From contig NW_022098026.1 of NCBI RefSeq assembly GCF_002288925.2, positions 24,461,062-24,525,061 on the forward strand: a DNA stretch of 64,000 nt, given 5' to 3'. Below, piece by piece: positions 33,795 to 46,516 of the stretch; within the stretch, counting starts at the first letter, position 1; every line of letters begins with the position of its first letter. The position numbers were made by a program, and so were the translations under genes. Under the pieces are notes generated by a model. The model had not been told where the DNA came from. It did not search any database and saw only the letters and a program-made list of their open reading frames with translations. This DNA comes from Delphinapterus leucas (Eukaryota > Chordata > Mammalia > Artiodactyla > Monodontidae).

Positions 33795-34120
33795 ATGGTC
33801 TCCCGCTTCTGCATTTCCTCATTAGTGTCTGGTTGACTAGGGAAACAGAGTACATTCTCCCTTATATTAGCACATCCACCGAAATCATGAATTACGGCCT
33901 ACCTACTAAAATAAATGTCGTCTCAAAGAACAGAGTAAGTGAACTGAATGACACACAGAACCCCAAGGTATTCAAAGTCTATTCGTTCTTTCTTTTATAC
34001 CCTTTCAGCTTGCTCTACATTTGGGTGGTCTTCTAAGTTTTGTGCTGTATATACAAAATAAAGCAACTAAACAGCTATTTTAGGGAAAAGTGTCTCCCCA
34101 TTGATCCAGCTTTGCCTGAA
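33795..34120. other. Unique non-coding DNA
   Basis: Nothing recognised. Confidence 0.4.
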
Positions 34121-34124
34121 ATAT

Positions 34125-34365
34125 CTTTTTTTTTTACTTTTTATTTCATATTGGAGTATAGTTGATTAACAACGTTGTGATAGTTTCGGGTGTACAGTAG
34201 CTTCAGTTATACGTATACATGTATCTATTCTTTTTCAAATTCCCATTTAGGTTGATACATAATATTGAGCAGAGTTCCCTGTGCTCAACAGCAGGTCCTT
34301 GTTGGTTACCCATTTTAAATATAGTAGTGTGTACCTGTCAGTCCCACCATAGAGGCCAATTTTAA
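34125..34365 (-). mobile_element. Cetartiodactyl L1 3' UTR, antisense, truncated
   Basis: T-run, then 'attggagtatagttgattaa', 'gtgtacagtagcttcagtta' and 'cccattttaaatatagtagt', the 3' UTR of cetartiodactyl L1. About 240 bp only. Confidence 0.8.
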
Positions 34366-34384
34366 TTGCTGTGAGTTTTGTTTT

Positions 34385-34474
34385 GTTTTGTTCTTGGCTA
34401 TGCCACACAACTTGCAGGATCTTTGTTCCCTGACCGCGTGGAGTCCTAACAATTGGACCACCAGGGAATTCCCC
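34385..34474 (-). mobile_element. CHR SINE, short, antisense
   Basis: 'ttggctatgccacacaactt' to 'ggaccaccagggaattcccc'. The imperfect duplication 'gagttttgtttt' / 'gagtttttgtttt' (34373-34384, 34475-34487) flanks it. The interior is shortened around the B-box region. Confidence 0.85.
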
Positions 34475-34489
34475 GAGTTTTTGTTTTAA

Positions 34490-34825
34490 TGTGAATTATC
34501 CAGATAATCTGTTTCTCTAGTTCTCAGTGACCGGGTATCCTCAGAGATCATCTCTTCCTCCAAATACTTTATCCTTCCACATTCCCCCTTCCCCAACCCC
34601 AAGACAATCCTGTAGTAACTGTACTAATGGGTAATGTCAGACACAAAAAGAAATAAAATATCTTAGTACTTATAGGCAAAACATAAGAGAAAAATGTACA
34701 TTTTGTAGGCTTGGTGAATTCTGCGGACTTCCAAACAAAGGACTAATCCAAGCAAGATGCAATCGCTTTTTTGTCATGCTCTGAGATCTTTGGATACTCT
34801 AACTTGGTGAATGACTCAACTGCAT
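34490..34825. other. Unique non-coding DNA
   Basis: Nothing recognised. Confidence 0.4.
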
Positions 34826-34829
34826 GGTG

Positions 34830-35000
34830 TTTTAGTTTTCCTAAAAACAGACAGAATAGGATGGTAATACCTATCCCATGGGTTGTTATAGGAGTCAAGT
34901 AAGATGACACTTGTAAACTGTGTCACACACAGTACCTGGCACATGGAAAGCATTTACTAAATGGTAGCTATTATTGATGCTATTGTTATCACTACCAGCA
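34830..35000 (+). repeat. MIR SINE, sense
   Basis: 'cccatgggttgttatagga' and 'cagtacctggcacatggaaa' are the MIR 3' half. Confidence 0.75.
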
Positions 35001-35089
35001 GTATATTTCTATCTTAAACCAAATAAAGAAAATACAGTGAGATCCAGGACCAAATAGTAAAGAGCTTCTTGGATCCAGATTTTAGTAAA

Positions 35090-36510
35090 AATCAGGTGAA
35101 AACACCCTAGTGATGGCAAATATAAAAAATGAATGCATTAACATTACTACCAACCTTACAGATATACAAAGGATTATAAGAGAGTGCTATGAACAACTGT
35201 AGATCAAAAACTGGATAACCTAGATGAACTGGACAAATTTCTAGATAACACACAAATTACCAAAACTGACTCAAGAAGAAACAGAAAATCTGAATAGACC
35301 CATACAAAGAGATTGAATCAGTAATGAAACAAAGAAAAGCCCAGGGCCAGATGTAATCACTGTGAATTCTACCAAACATTTAAAGAAGAATTAATATCAA
35401 TCCATCTCAAACTCTTCCAAAAACACTGAAGAGGAGGGTACACTTCTTTACTTATTCTATGAGGCCTGCATTACTATGATACCAAAGCCAGATAAAGACA
35501 TTACAAGAAAACTATAGACCAATATTCCTTATGAATATTGATGCAAAAATCCTCAACAATACATAAGGAAAAGAAACTCAGCAGCATATTACAAAGATGA
35601 TACACCCTGACCAAGCGGAATTTATTCTAGGATTTCAAGGGTGGTTGGGGGCCTGAAAACCAATCAATACACTACACCACATTAATAGAATGAAGGAAAA
35701 AAACACATGATCATCTCAGTTAATACAGACAAAAGCTTCTGACAAAATCTAACACCATTTCAAGATAAAAATACTCAATAAACTTGGAATAAAAGATATA
35801 AAACTTCCTGAACTCAATAAAGGTCATTTATGAAAAACCCTTAACTAACATCATACTCACTGGTGAAAGACTGAAAGCTTTTCCCCTAAGATCAGGAACA
35901 AGACAAAAATATCTGCTTTATCACTTCTGTTTGACATGGTACTGAAAGTTGTAGCCAGAGCAATTAGGTAAGAAGAAGAAATAAAAGGCATCCAATTTGG
36001 AAAGTAAATTGGAAGTAAAACTATCTCCATCCATAGATGACATGATCTTATAACTAAAAAACCCTAAGGAATTCAGAAAAAACCTGTTATAGCTAATAAA
36101 TGAATTCAGCAAAGTTGCAGGATACAAAATCAATACACAAAAATCAGTTTTTTTCCCCTCTACATTAGCAACAAGCAATCCAAAAAGGAAATTAAGAAAA
36201 TAATTCCATTTACAACAGCATAAAAATATAAAATATTTAGGAATAAATTTAACCAAGGAGATATAAGACTGCACACTGAAAACTACAAAACATTGCTGAG
36301 AGAAATTAAAGACCAACATAAATGGGAAGATATTCAATGTTCATAAACAGAAACACAATATTGTTAAGACGATAACACTACCAAATGTGGTATACATACC
36401 CAAAGTCATACACAAATTCAATGTAATTGCTATCAAAATTCTAATGGCATTTTTTTGGGTAGAAATTTAAAAATTGATTTAAGATTCATATGGACTGTTC
36501 AAGTTTTATT
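35090..36510 (+). mobile_element. Old L1 ORF2 segment, sense (first copy)
   Basis: It covers the middle to distal L1 ORF2 (reverse transcriptase), broken everywhere: 'tacaaaggattataagagag', 'agatgaactggacaaatttc', 'ttccttatgaatattgatgc', 'gatcaggaacaagacaa', 'gatgacatgatcttataact', 'ggcatttttttgggtagaa'. RT catalysis is lost by many stops. It ends near 36510, where a second copy begins with overlapping content. Confidence 0.85.
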
Positions 36511-36511
36511 A

Positions 36512-37790
36512 AAAGCCCACAGCTAACATCACACTCAATGGTGAAAGTTTGAAAGCTTTTCGTCTAAGACCAGGAACAAGACAAGAATGCCCCCTCACCA
36601 CTTCTATCAATATAGTACTGGGAGTCCTAGCTAGAGCAATTAGGAAAGAAAAAGAAAATGTAGCCAGATCAGAAAGGAAGAAGCCAAACTATCTCTATCC
36701 ACAGATAATTGATCTTCTACCTAAAAGGGCCTAACAAAAAACCCTTTACAGTTAATAAATGAATTCAGCAAAGTTGCAAGATGCAAAATCAACACACAGA
36801 AATCAATTGTATTTCTATACACTAGCAAGGAACAATCCAAAAAAGAAATTAAGAAAACAATCCCTTTTACAATAGTATTAAAAAACATACTTAGGAAAAG
36901 ACCTAACCATGGAGATTACAGATTCAATGCTATCCTCATCAAAATCCCATTGGCATTTTTTACAGAAATAGAAAAAACAATCCAAAAATTCATATGGAAC
37001 CACAAAAGACCCAGAATAGCCAAAGCTCTCTTAAGAAAGAAGAACAAAGCTGGAGGCATCACAATACCAAAATATTATACAAAGCTATAGTAAACAGTGT
37101 GATACTGGCATAGTGACAGACACATAGACCAATGGAACAGAACAGAGAGCCCAGAGTTAAACCCACACATGTATAAAGATGCCAAGAACACACAATGGAG
37201 AAAAGATAGTCTCTTCAACAACGGTGTTGGGGAAACTGTATATCCATATAAATATATGACTCAGCAATTCCACTGCTAGGTGTATATACCTGAAGGAATG
37301 GAAAGCAGGGAATCAGCTACCTGTTCACCAACGTTCACATAGAATTTTTCACAATAGCCAAGAGGTAGAAACAACCTAAGTGTCTCTAAACAGATGAGTG
37401 GAAAAACAAAATGTAGTATATACATTTGATGGAATATTATTCAGCCATAAAAAGGAATGAAGCTCTGATACACGCTACAACATGGATAAACCTTGGAAAC
37501 ATTACGCTAAGTGAATGAAGTCAGACACAATTGACAATTATATGATTCCACTTACATGAAATATCTAGAATAGGCAAATTCATAGAGACAGAAAAAAGAT
37601 TAGAGGTTACCAGGGACAAGGGGGAGGAAGAAATGAGAAATCATTACTTACTGGGTACAAAGTTTCTGTTTGGGGTGATGAAAATTTTTGGAAAATAGTG
37701 GAGATAGAAGCACAACACTGTGCTTGTAATTAATGTCACTTAAAATGGTAAATTTTATGTTACATGTATTTTATCCCAATAAAAAAGGCA
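36512..37790 (+). mobile_element. Old L1 ORF2-3' UTR segment (second copy)
   Basis: It restarts at 'cccacagctaacatcacact', a position already passed at about 35850 in the first copy. It runs through the RT region to about 36920, skips roughly 300 bp, then continues through 'ttcatatggaaccacaaaag' and 'tggaacagaacagagagccc' to the 3' end 'ttatcccaataaaaaag' at about 37785. No usable frame. Confidence 0.85.
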
Positions 37791-37794
37791 ATTT

Positions 37795-39760
37795 CGCTGT
37801 TGAAATTAGTAATAGCACCATACTATTACATACACAAGACCATTCACAAATTTTATATGCATATTTAGAAAAGAAAAAGTACTCTTTGCATGTTGGAATT
37901 TCAATATATTTTTGGCTAATATAGCTAGAACAAATAAAATCTAATTGATTAAACTGCCTTCATTAGTTCTGCCTAATATACAAATAAAAGTATATAAACA
38001 TTAAAAATATAAATGCACTGCTATGAGGGATTGAACTTTTCAGCACTGAGGCTATTCATAAAAAATAGGATGATCACTCAGCAGGGAGATCCTAGAAGGA
38101 ATTATACAAATGGCAGAATGTTGGACAAAATGAGGGTCCAAACTGCCTTCCACTTCTAAGAGTCTAAGCTTCCATGAGAATTGTACACAACCAGCACCTT
38201 CCCAAGGTTAAACCATTTCTTTCTTCCTTAAGCTGTAGCAACCCTTTGCATGCCATCCAGCACAACTAGTAACAATTTCCTATCCCGGCCTGGCGATGAA
38301 TTCACTGAAAATATTATTTGCTATCCATCTCCTGCCCAAAATGTCCAGAGAACTTATCAAGGTTTCATAAAGTACATCACCTTCAAATGGTTTTAAAATT
38401 CCAGAATGGACTTTAATGGGCCAGATACCTCTATGAAATTGTAATGTAGAAAATAAAAGTTCTCCTAACCCTAACTGTCTGCACCAGAATCTTCCCAAAG
38501 AGAGGATGTGACATGATTAGGAGGGCCATGATGAAGATGCGAATGTCATGTCCACACATGGCGGTAACCTCAAATATGCAGCCTACTCGGAGGCAATTTG
38601 AGTACAACTTGTCATGGCTACTGTCAGTGTGGTCACTTCTTAGTTTTCTTCCTTTTAGGGATTGTGTTTTATTCATTCTTGATCTTACTGACGGCATTCG
38701 GTCAAGACCTCTCAAGTTAAGTTTTCCCTTCTCCTAGGCTTTCTCTATCCTGAGTTTTCTATAACGAAGAGGAGTGAAGGGAGAAGGTGGGTGAGTGGCT
38801 GAAACGCCTAAAGCAGGGGCAAATGGCCCAGTCATCAAGATAGAGAGCTGGGCCCCAGAAGGCGTGTTAGAGTAACAATTTGGAAAACTCCGAATCTAAT
38901 CAAACACATCTGTGCCTTATATTCTCGACCTGCTGTCTCGCCTGAAATGAAGATGCTTAAATCCCCATTAGTGGGGCAGGGCCACCCATCTATGGGAAAA
39001 CAGAGCTGGACTCCAATCTGCTTTGTGGGTCCTTTGAATAGCTGTCAGCTGATCAGACAGCATTGAACGCAGGGGATCCAGCGTGGGGCAGGAGGAACAC
39101 AGCTGGCTGACACAGCAAGCACTTATGAACAACAACAAAAATGCCATTTGATTCGTGGGCTGAGCCAAGCTGTCTGGGAAATCTCTAAAAGAAAGTAGTT
39201 GGAAATGACATTTCCAGCTCTGATTTTCCTAGTCAAGTCAGCACGGTTAAGCCAGGGACTCAAAAATCGCACTCCATCTAGATGGTGTCAACACAGTGAC
39301 ATTTGAACCTCTTTTGCTTTGGTGTTTTGAGAGTGATTTTAGCTCTTTTGGAGATAACACTGGAAACTGAATGGGCTGGGTGCTGGAAATGGGACTGTGC
39401 CCACAGCTTGTTTCCAGAAAATGGATTACTCCACCTGCTGTGGACTCTTAGATTTCCTATCATGAGATCTGAACCCTGGGCCTGATGTACAGTGAGGCAT
39501 GCGATTGGCATTTGCAGAAACCTTGACATCCCACACTGCAGTTCAGGATGGGTGTCAGACAAAGGAGCATATTCAATGACTGCCAGCCCGATGATAAGGC
39601 CAGTTATTATCGAGGTATAGTTTCCCCAGGTCTAAAGACTCATAGTGGTGGCACTGAAGCATGCCAGGGAGAAGATAAAATTTAATTACTAATTTCCTTA
39701 GAGGCCAACAGTCTATTACAACTATGTTCCTTGCTGTTTTCTGCAACGACCTTACAGCTC
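37795..39760. other. Unique non-coding DNA
   Basis: About 2 kb with no recognised repeat. Frames up to 94 codons occur on both strands (38431-38737, 39278-39562) and overlap each other, so none is credible. Confidence 0.45.
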
Positions 39761-39764
39761 ATAA

Positions 39765-39925
39765 ACATTACACATGCACACTTGGTCATAGTCTCAACCC
39801 CAGCTTCAATTTATGGCTCAGGTTGTCCTACATAATTAGCTAGACTGAAATGAAGAGTTTCAGATGCCACTGCTGGAAAGTCACGGCTCTGCATAAGGCA
39901 GGTGTGGGCCTCCCTCCCTCTGCTC
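39765..39925. repeat. Unnamed repeat, copy 1 of 2
   Basis: It shares order and wording with 42845-42990: 'atttatggctcaggtt', 'ctagactgaaatgaagag', 'ttcagatgccactgctgg', 'gctctgcataaggc'. The two are in the same orientation. I do not recognise the family. Confidence 0.75.
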
Positions 39926-39929
39926 AGTC

Positions 39930-40205
39930 CAATGTCTTGAACAGACAGCATAATTTCCTGTGTTAATAATACACATTATGGACAAAGCCGAGAATGAAGG
40001 TGAAGTGTGCCTCTGAGTTCTAGGGGGTGCATTTTAATTTCTGTTAGAACTGGAGAGACTGGACACTAAATTAAGTGGCTTTCTTGTATTTCATAGAGTG
40101 GCTCAATCTAATTGTTTTTAGAAACACAAAATCACAAAGAATGATATAATAAGGGGGTAGAATTTTTTTCTGCTACAGTAAAACACTTGTTCCTTTAATA
40201 CGGAA
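39930..40205. other. Unique non-coding DNA
   Basis: Nothing recognised. Confidence 0.4.
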
Positions 40206-40209
40206 CTAC

Positions 40210-40380
40210 CATTTATTTTGGACCTATTATGTGCTGAACACTTACTTGGTAGAGCTCTGGGAGAAACAAACAAAAGTCGTAATTATCTCTGGGATCAGTG
40301 CCTAGCATAAAATCTGGGAAAGAGTACATGTTTAAAAAATATCTGTTGCATGAATAAATCAATGATTTGATTGTGGGATA
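40210..40380. repeat. L2 LINE relics
   Basis: A reversed L2-like start ('ggacctattatgtgctgaac') is joined to a forward tail ('tcagtgcctagcataaaatc', 'ttgcatgaataaatcaatg'). Confidence 0.5.
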
Positions 40381-40579
40381 TTCTGAATTATTGAAAACAT
40401 GCACAAAATTTATATAGTCAGAAAAATAACAATAAAACCAACTAAAAATGATCATCTCTACCTTTCTAAAATTGAGAACAAATGTTTGCTGACTGCCTAC
40501 TGCCAGACCTTAGGGTGCCAGGGATACAAAGGATGCTGCACTGGTTCAGACTTTAAAGGCTGACTGTCCAATAGCAAAA

Positions 40580-40980
40580 GTGATTCCCTCAACTTGCCAG
40601 AGTAATACCCCAACCTCTAAGTATGACATTTTCTACCTTTATCTTTGGCATATTCCTCTCCCTGTCCTAGGCTACAGCCAAACTAGATCGCTCCTCATTT
40701 CCTCCAAGCGCCCCATGCTTTGCTCTAGTGCCTGGTCAGAACAGAATCTCAAATGCCTGTTGAATGTATGAAATAAAAAGAGAATTAATCACTATGCCTT
40801 TTGTTGTCGGCATTCTCTCTGGTTAGACGTTCTTCCCTAGTTGCTGATCCCTTAAAACTCTCTAACTGTTCTCCAGAGCCTACATCAAATACCATCTAGA
40901 ACACAGTAGTGTATTGTTGTTGCCCGTTTCATTCATTCATTCATTCATTCACTCGATCACGTATATCTCATCTCATTTAA
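40580..40980 (+). repeat. L2 LINE relics with (ATTC)n
   Basis: 'ctagtgcctggtcagaacag' then 'gcctgttgaatgtatgaa' is one L2 tail. 'gacgttcttccctagttgc' and 'gagcctacatcaaataccat' belong to another. (ATTC)n lies at 40929-40951. Confidence 0.55.
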
Positions 40981-41139
40981 AATGGTTCAGGCATCGCATA
41001 TGTTGATTGAATTGCATGGAAGGATAGGAATATCTATGGCTTTGTGAGGATATAGTCTTTGGTGCCAAAACAAGCCACCTTCCTTCCAATTCTCGTCCAC
41101 ATCCCAGATGATGATGACGATGAGAGCTGTTAACACAAC

Positions 41140-41375
41140 TGGACAGAACTCTGTTGGCTCTGGACTGTGCTAAGCTCCTCGTATATAATTACCTCACACA
41201 TGCAACAACACCATGATGTTTATGTATTATTATCCCCATGTTACAGGTGAGGAAACTAAAACAGACACACTAAGTAAACTTGTCCCCAAGTTGCACAGCT
41301 AATAATGGAAGTATCAGTATGCCAACCCAGGTCTAAGTCTAAAACTTTGCTCTTAACCACTGTATTATTCTACCT
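41140..41375 (-). repeat. MIR SINE, antisense, long
   Basis: 'ctgtgctaagctcctcgtat', 'tattatccccatgttacagg', 'tgaggaaactaaaacagaca', 'ttgcacagctaataatgg' and 'gctcttaaccactgtattat' give nearly the whole MIR reversed. Confidence 0.88.
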
Positions 41376-41379
41376 CTCC

Positions 41380-42415
41380 ATTCTCAACTCGTCGTGAACA
41401 GATGTGAAAGTCTGTCCATGAGCTACATGCTTAAAAAAGAACACTTGGGCATTACAGTTACCTGTCTGATATCCAACTATCCAAATGCGCACAGTCACTC
41501 GACCACCTGGATAGTTAGCCTGCGTGAACACAGATAACTGGATATTTGGAAAATGGATGCTCAAGCAAGCATTTCAGGTTTTATCTGAGTGCCTGGCTCC
41601 ATATAAACCCAAGGCAAGGCCGTTTCCCTGAAAACAGAACATAGAGATCTGAAATGAAGAGCAAGGCAAAACTTTTAGAAAAGAAGTATATAGTGCTTAA
41701 TCATTACCAGTGGAAAAATAAACTTTTCTTTCAAGCTATCACATTTCAGAGTCAGTGTTGCCCTAACGATACTTTATGAAAAGAGTTCATTGGAACCAGA
41801 TCCAACTGAGGTTCAAATAAAGTGAGAAGGAAGATGCTGTGAATGAAGTGAATTTTGGACCAATCCAGATTCTTCCCCATCCACTGCCACAATAGAACCT
41901 GAACTCTCGTGTGGATATTGAAGTTCTTAACACAGTTGCTTCAAATCAAAATAAAGATACCATTCTGAACCCCTTTACATTTAGACTATCTCAGTTTCAG
42001 TATTAATCTAGGATGCTCAGGATGCAGAAGTTTCCCCTAAAGCAGCTACCTCTGTCGTATACCCATGATCTCTCCCCGACTTATAAAGTTACCGAGTCCA
42101 AACAGATGGCTCACGGTAATCAATACTTCAGCCTGACTTATCAGTGACTGCCCGACTCCTCCAATTCTCAGCAAATTTTTGGTTTGCTCCCTCTTTCTCT
42201 TGACTTTCACTCATTGCAACAAAACACACTGTAACAAAAGGCATGAGATCCTCCAAACCTAACACCACAATAGTTGTTCTCTTTCTTGCCCATTTTTTTT
42301 TATAGAGTTGGTTTGTAGTCTTCCAATATGTGCTTCATGTGTGGTGACCACGTTGGTTTCTGAACTCCTCTTGGTTATTTCACTACACCAAATGCGTGAC
42401 TTAACCAAGGAGATA
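41380..42415. other. Unique non-coding DNA
   Basis: Nothing recognised. Confidence 0.4.
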
Positions 42416-42418
42416 TGG

Positions 42419-42475
42419 GGTGTGTGTGTGTGTCTGTGTCTGCCTGTGTCTGTCTGTGTGTCTGTGTGCATGTGA
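42419..42475. repeat. (TG)n/(TCTG)n microsatellite
   Basis: Run of TG units interrupted by TCTG and TGCC variants. It creates a His/Thr-rich chance frame on the minus strand. Confidence 0.95.
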
Positions 42476-42639
42476 GGGGTGAGGGAGAGAGGGAGAGGAT
42501 AAGGCAGGATGAAAGAAAGAGATCTAGAGAGACAGAAGAGGGGGAAGTGTGGATAGGAACATGGATATAGGATGATTTATTAATATAGAAAAAATTCCTC
42601 AAAACTGCTGTCACATATTCTGACTCAAACTGACCTTTT

Positions 42640-42840
42640 AGGAAATTTCCCCCAAATTTGCAAAATTATGTAGGTATAGTAAATATTATTAAGATACTGA
42701 AAAACTGGAAACAGCCAAGTATCTATGAATAGAAGCTAGGTTAAATAAATCAAGGTGCATTTATAAAGTAGATGATTATACATAAAAAAGTCAAGTGATA
42801 GAAGAAGACAGTGACATATTTGTGATCTATTTCTACGACA
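42640..42840 (+). mobile_element. Old L1 3' UTR, left part
   Basis: 'ttgcaaaattatgtaggt', 'ctggaaacagccaagtatct' and 'agctaggttaaataaatcaa' are old L1 3' end phrases. Confidence 0.6.
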
Positions 42841-42844
42841 GATG

Positions 42845-42990
42845 CACACATGGCCAGAGTCTTATCCCCAGGTTTAATTTATGACTCAGGTTTCACTGAG
42901 TAATCAACTAGGCTGAAATGAAGATTTTCAGATGCTACTGCTGGAAATGTTATGGGCTCTGTATAAGGTGTCGTGTATAGGCCCTCGTTT
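42845..42990. repeat. Unnamed repeat, copy 2 of 2
   Basis: Partner of 39765-39925: 'atttatgactcaggttt', 'ctaggctgaaatgaagat', 'ttcagatgctactgctgg', 'gctctgtataaggt'. It sits inside an old L1 3' UTR, which suggests that it inserted there. Confidence 0.75.
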
Positions 42991-42994
42991 TGTT

Positions 42995-43110
42995 AAAATT
43001 GTATATGGGTGGAATAAAGAGACAAACATCCGCACCAAAATGTACACAGGACATATCTCTGGGTGCTTTATGGACCCATTGTCTCTGAACTATCATTTTC
43101 TCTTCAATTA
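42995..43110 (+). mobile_element. Old L1 3' UTR, right part
   Basis: 'aagagacaaacatccgcacc' and 'gtacacaggacatatctctg' are compatible with the end of an old L1. Weak. Confidence 0.4.
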
Positions 43111-43114
43111 TTGA

Positions 43115-45295
43115 TTAAATAGCATAAATAATTTTAAATTCTTCCATGTATGCTTTCCTGCATTTTTTCCTATTTTTCCACAGTCCACATAATTTTTCTA
43201 GTTAGTTAAAACCATGCTATTTAAAAAATAATTAATGTCAAATCCTATAAATAGTTTAAAAAACCACTCATCTAACACAAAAGAAACTTCTTGAAGGCGG
43301 GTGCCTTTCTCTGCAACTGTCACCAGACACAGGAGTGCAGATAACACACGTGCAAGTGCTCGTGATGATTTTCCATGAACAGGAGACAAAGTCTCTCGGG
43401 ACCAAGGACGTTAATCACTAAGCGTCAATTCCATCCCAGGGCTCTGCAGTAATTTTGTCGTTATCTGGTTGGAGGATAGGAGGAGCAAGAAGTTAGGTTT
43501 CTGCCTTTGTGAACCACATGAGTAACATCACATGGGGAGGATATCAGGGAGAAATAAGATGGGAGTATGTACGTGCATCTGCCTGTGCCCTTTGGTGTGT
43601 GTGTTTAGCAGACAATTCCCGGATCTACAGAACTTGGCCCACAGAGGAGGATGAAGTTCTACAACGCTGAAGGTTGATGAGGATACTTCAAAACCTCCCA
43701 TGTCGAGAACAACAGGCTGGTTAAAATCTATCCTTTCTCTCTTTAAATGGAAATAAGAAAATGGTATGTTCCAGTCTAATTTTTCCCCAAAGTTGCATCC
43801 AACTTCTAGTTTTGCCTGTATTATGGAGCTATGTGCAAAGAAGGTTTTCTCAATGAAGACTGATCTATCTATCTTTCCATCTACCTACCTACCAATCTGG
43901 AATTCCATATGGAATCTCAGTAACTAAAACTAAGAGTATGAGAAGTGTAGTCTTGTTCTCCTAATAGAATGAATTTTGATGTATCTGTATAAGAAATGTA
44001 GTCATTACTTTTGTGTCAAGGATTTTTCCATACCACCCTGAAAAACTGCTATAAATGAAAATTCTTCCAGACCTATTTTAATCAAGTAAGAAACATATTA
44101 GCACCAGTAACACTGGTGGAAAGGTGATTCAAGACACCACTCTTTGGGAGTATTGGACATTTTCTCCACGACAGTCTTATTTATCTTCACATCTTAGTAA
44201 GTATCATAGCTTCTTGTAAAGGTAGATGAGAATTAACATCAATTCAGATTTGGAATTCTAAATACATACAATGTAACTATATGTTGGTCTTAAATTTACT
44301 ATTAAAAGTGCTAGATCAGATTGACAAACATATCAACACAATTTATTTTCTCCTAGATTTCAGCTCTTAAGAAGAACGACTGCCAAATAGATATTAAAAC
44401 ATTGCTTATGTTTATATTGAGGTAAATATCACCACCTCACAAAAGAAGGTTCCATTACCTTAATTTTACAGAATGCCAGGGTCCTGATGAGTTCAGCCTT
44501 AGACATACTAACAAGTCACAATCATGAAATTTAAGGACTGGACACACATGAGTTAGAAACAAATTCAGACACAAGCAAAAGGGGATGGAGAATCAACTTG
44601 TGGAAGCCAGGACTGCAAAGAGAGAAGCAAAGAGAAACCAAAAAACCCCCAAGAGTGTATACTTTTGAGAAGAACCTCCTCCTCAGGGCCATTTCTGAGC
44701 TGTAGGATGACTCCAGAACAGCCTCACTGCGCCTTTTCTCTCTACTTCTCTGTGGCACACGCTTCAGTAAACACTACCTCAAATGCATTATTGTGGTTCA
44801 CCAGGTTGTCAGGTTAAGTGCGCCCTGAGATAGTCAGCCAGGTACCAGTTATGAAGTTGGCACCTTCCTGTTTATCCCATATCCTGATAAGGAAGACGTT
44901 GCCATTTCCTGAAACTCCTGGCTGCCACACCACTCAGGACACCCGGGGAGCTACTGATAACCACCGTAACTACCACCAAAGTGCTGTTCTTGGGGGCCAG
45001 GTTACTTACAGGCAATTGAAGATGTTTATACTGCCCTCTGCTTTCACTGAGCTCTTAGTTTCTAACTCTTTACTGTTTTGTTTTGGTTTTTTACAACCTG
45101 TTTTATTCCTTCACCCATTCTCAGTATCATTCAGAGAGGGATGATTTTGGTTTGATTCTCGCTCTCTCCCTGCAGTCCCTCAAACAGGCAGAGAAAAAAA
45201 AAAAAAAATGAAGACACATTTGAGTATAATGTAACCTATCAAGTTCCTTCTCATTACAGAACAGTCTTCAGGGAAGGAGAAAAGACTCCTGAAAG
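43115..45295. other. Unique non-coding DNA
   Basis: About 2.2 kb with no recognised gene or repeat. A (CTAT/CTAC) stretch lies at about 43864-43890 and a poly-A run at 45197-45210. Confidence 0.45.
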
Positions 45296-45299
45296 CAGT

Positions 45300-45620
45300 A
45301 AAAGGATAGGACCTCTACAATTCCCTTTAATTCACCCTTCTCAGGAAACTTTTCTTTATGACCAAGCTAATGATGACACGTGTTATTTACTTTACGCTTA
45401 CTCTAATCCCAGCCCAGTGTGTAGCGCTTTGCAGCGTTTATCTTGTTCACTCCTTGCAACATTATGAGGTAGTGATTCTAACAAATCCCGCTTTGCAGAT
45501 GAAGCCGCTGAAGCATCAGGAGGTTAGGGAGTTCTCCAAGGTCAATGGGCTCTTTAGTAGCGGATCTACGATTGAACTTTAGGTCAAAAATCAAACCAAT
45601 AAAAACAGCGCTTATAACCA
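45300..45620. repeat. L2 scrap then antisense MIR
   Basis: 'ttcacccttctcaggaaac' is L2-like. From 45380, 'cccagcccagtgtgtagcgc', 'acaaatcccgctttgcagat' and 'gaagccgctgaagcatcagg' are reversed MIR. Confidence 0.6.
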
Positions 45621-45624
45621 CTCA

Positions 45625-46500
45625 GTTATTTTCCTTCCCATGGCCTGTGTCGGGGGGTCACAAACTCAGATGCCAGGCAGGTAATTTCCATGAGTGGAGC
45701 AGACTGGGAGGGCACTGTGGCAGCCTGGAGTTCTCAGGCATCATGTATGGGAGGGTAACCGCTGCCCACTCCTGCTAGCTGTGGCCATTAAGGATCTATG
45801 CGCTCACTGTGGCCACAGGATCAGAGTCTTCAAGGGAAGATGGAAATACGGATATTTAAACAAATCATCCGATTTTTAAATGTTGGCAACTTATTAAAAA
45901 ATGTTTAAACAGTGGGCCAACTCCATACTGGCCAAACAAAAGCCATCTTTAGGTGAAATTCAGCTCATGGGTCACCGGTTTCCAACCCCTAGATTTCAAA
46001 CCTTGACTGGTGTGATAATACCATCCTGCTTCAGAAACACAAAACATCTCTGACCCAACCATAAAATCTCTTTCTTCCTCTAGCCACTGTGGTAAGGAGT
46101 AGAGGGGCCAACTCTCTTTCCTATCTCTGCTCCAGGAGGCAGCGTTAGAATGGAGCAGGCTTGGTGGAAACCCTCTTTTCCAGCTGGTGACGGGAATTTG
46201 TCCTTCTGTCCCCTCCAGGCTGTTGTGTCAGCATCTCTGGAGTTGCCTCCGGCTTTCTCATGTGGTTCAGCTACATGCTGGCTTCCCCTGAGTCTAGCTA
46301 GATTTTGTGTCTTGGAGGAGAAAAAAAATTCCCCTGAAACTCTAAAAACTACAGTTCAGCTTCAACTTCAACACTCACTAACCACTTTTTCTCTTTAGCT
46401 CACCGTGGTTAAAGAAAAAATCATCGTTCTCCAAAGTAGGGAGGTGGAGTTTGGGCAGACTAACCTACCATCTTAGCATTAGGTAATTTGGAAAAGCCCT
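45625..46500. other. Unique non-coding DNA
   Basis: No gene recognised. The 82-codon frame at 46150-46398 shows no domain. Confidence 0.4.
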
Positions 46501-46516
46501 TTAAAATCTGCGGTGC

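Noticed and set aside
35921..36337. 138-codon minus-strand frame, Phe/Tyr-rich
   Set aside because: It is the reverse strand of an L1 ORF2 relic; A-rich sense DNA gives Phe-rich antisense frames.
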